A DNA stretch of 64,000 nucleotides, from the NCBI RefSeq assembly GCF_014191505.1, contig NZ_JACHWS010000003.1, positions 558,001 through 622,000 on the forward strand, in the 5' to 3' direction. The position numbers were made by a program, and so were the translations under genes. Numbering within the stretch: the first letter of the stretch is position 1; each line of letters opens with the position of its first letter. The notes beneath the pieces are model-generated. The model did not search any database. It saw only the letters and a list, made by a program, of their open reading frames with translations, and was not told the origin of the DNA. Below, piece by piece: positions 63,056 to 64,000 of this stretch. This stretch comes from Hoyosella altamirensis (GTDB lineage Bacteria; Actinomycetota; Actinomycetes; Mycobacteriales; Mycobacteriaceae).

Positions 63056-63891
63056 GGCCTCACACCTCCGTACCGGCGGTCCCGCTTCGCGTATTCCACA
63101 CATGCGTCCCATAGATCGCGCCGGTCGAAGTCAGGGAAAAGTTTCTCCTGAAAGACGAACTCTGCGTATGCCGACTGCCACAGCAGGAAGTTCGAAGTGC
63201 GCAGTTCGCCCGAGGGGCGGAGGAACAGGTCGACATCGGGCATGTCCGGCTCGTCGAGATGCCGCGCGAACATCGCTTCGGTAATCCGCTCGGGGTTGAT
63301 TTCCCCCGCCGCTGCCTTGCGTGCGATCTCCCGCGTGGCGTCGACGATCTCAGCGCGGCCCCCGTAGTTGACGCACATCGTCAGGGTCATGACCGTGTTG
63401 TGTTTCGTCAGTTCTTCGGCGATCTCGAGTTCGCGTATGACGCTGCGCCACAGCCGCGGACGCCGGCCTGCCCATCGGACGCGTACGCCCATCTCGTTCA
63501 TTTCGTCGCGGCGCCGACGGATCACATCGCGGTTGAATCCCATGAGGAAGCGGACTTCTTCTGGGCTGCGACGCCAGTTCTCTGTGGAGAAGGCGTAGGC
63601 AGATAGCCACGAAACCCCCATCTCGATGCAACCGCAGACAGTGTCCATGAGGACGGCTTCACCTTGCTTGTGTCCTTCGGTGCGCGGCAAGCCCCGCTCC
63701 TCGGCCCAGCGGCCGTTGCCGTCCATGACGAGGGCGACATGCTCCGGCACGAATTCTCGCGGCAGCTTGGGCGGTTTGGCGCCGGATGGGTGCGGGTCAG
63801 GCGGACGCACCGAACGCGCGGCTGCCTCTGCGCTGCTAGATCCCGCTCGCCAGGGGCTCCGTCGGTAATGTCGCTGTGTCACACCCTTCAT
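63052..63891 (-). CDS. uppS: Polyprenyl (decaprenyl) diphosphate synthase UppS
   Basis: Cis-prenyltransferase that makes the decaprenyl-phosphate carrier for peptidoglycan, arabinogalactan and lipoarabinomannan; about 279 residues. Catalytic Asp57 in [46 protein letters not shown] and the [22 protein letters not shown] substrate motifs. Start ATG 63891 has GGAG 9 nt upstream; GTG 63882 is possible, and the frame is open to 63933. The start lies inside the 3' end of recO, so the two are coupled as in Rv2362c-Rv2361c. Confidence 0.95.
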   Translation of the reverse strand: MKGVTQRHYRRSPWRAGSSSAEAAARSVRPPDPHPSGAKPPKLPREFVPEHVALVMDGNGRWAEERGLPRTEGHKQGEAVLMDTVCGCIEMGVSWLSAYAFSTENWRRSPEEVRFLMGFNRDVIRRRRDEMNEMGVRVRWAGRRPRLWRSVIRELEIAEELTKHNTVMTLTMCVNYGGRAEIVDATREIARKAAAGEINPERITEAMFARHLDEPDMPDVDLFLRPSGELRTSNFLLWQSAYAEFVFQEKLFPDFDRRDLWDACVEYAKRDRRYGGVRP

Positions 63892-64000
63892 CTTGCACGA
63901 CTCCGGCCTGCGCATGAGGGCGGGATCGCTCAATCAGCGGGAGTGTGCGAAGCTGCCGCTCGAGGTGCCATTGAAGGTGTGCTGCAGTGAGGCCACTTGC
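63836..64000 (-). CDS. recO: DNA repair protein RecO, C-terminal fragment
   Basis: The minus strand is open from the window edge to TAG at 63836-63838 (54 residues). [20 protein letters not shown] is the characteristic end of actinobacterial RecO, the mediator that loads RecA in gap repair. A non-family tail of about 30 residues overlaps the uppS start. The rest lies beyond the window. Confidence 0.8.
   Translation of the reverse strand, partial: ASGLTAAHLQWHLERQLRTLPLIERSRPHAQAGVVQDEGCDTATLPTEPLASGI

Overview
The window is chromosomal DNA of a high-GC, mycolic-acid-producing actinobacterium (order Mycobacteriales). The evidence is gene order as well as gene content. From lipA to accD6, and again from dnaG to recO, the genes follow the Mycobacterium tuberculosis order Rv2218-Rv2247 and Rv2343c-Rv2362c. 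This includes glnA1-glnE-glnA2, ptkA-ptpA, and the FAS-II set mabR-fabD-acpM-kasA-accD6. There is no kasB and only one Hip1-like protease, so this is not Mycobacterium itself; a Hoyosella-, Dietzia- or Rhodococcus-like genus is my inference.

Layout. 1-10 kb: lipoate synthesis (lipA, cut by the window edge) and nitrogen assimilation (glnA1 behind a four-part GlnR box, adenylyltransferase glnE, glnA2). 10-17 kb: a secreted Hip1-like hydrolase, panB, a lipoprotein, a CYTH-CHAD polyphosphate-related protein, then an unusual pair of a peptidoglycan amidase and a DUF4185 (endo-D-arabinanase family) protein. 17-25 kb: RNase P RNA, an RNase HI/phosphatase fusion, a zinc-ribbon coiled-coil protein, a Nif3-like protein, a cobC-like aminotransferase, ptkA-ptpA, SURF1 and cobD. 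25-32 kb: an ABC exporter, a mechanosensitive-type channel, a second (secreted) DUF4185 protein, a Ser/Thr kinase, tRNA-Val, ahpE and a DUF3052 protein. 33-43 kb: aceE, the regulator mabR and the malonyl-CoA/FAS-II operon that elongates mycolate precursors, then small envelope and unknown genes. 54-64 kb: tRNA-Asn, dnaG, dgt, a YdcF-like protein, a TPM-domain protein, glyS, the zinc regulators smtB-zur, uppS and the 3' end of recO.

The accessory region is a 9.5-kb integrative element between 44258 and 53842. It is bounded by perfect 52-bp direct repeats; the right copy is the 3' part of an intact tRNA-Met gene. It encodes a tyrosine integrase and an XRE repressor on one strand. Divergently it carries a compact train of about 18 small genes starting with an excisionase, many overlapping by 1-4 nt: a DUF3987 ATPase-like replication protein, a WhiB-like protein, several zinc-finger microproteins and unknowns. 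One cargo gene of unknown function sits next to attL. No capsid, terminase, tail or conjugation gene is visible, so it looks like a phage satellite or minimal integrative element.

The most interesting structures are inside the element. Two matching clusters of 6-bp AGCGAA/TTCGCT units face each other, with 9-bp spacing in three of the four arrays (candidate iteron origin or partition sites). A 45-bp repeat makes the replication protein's tail and a nested 44-aa ORF share a peptide. Four GGTGCTG repeats lie between repressor and excisionase, and paired GTGACA integrase arm sites flank the att core.
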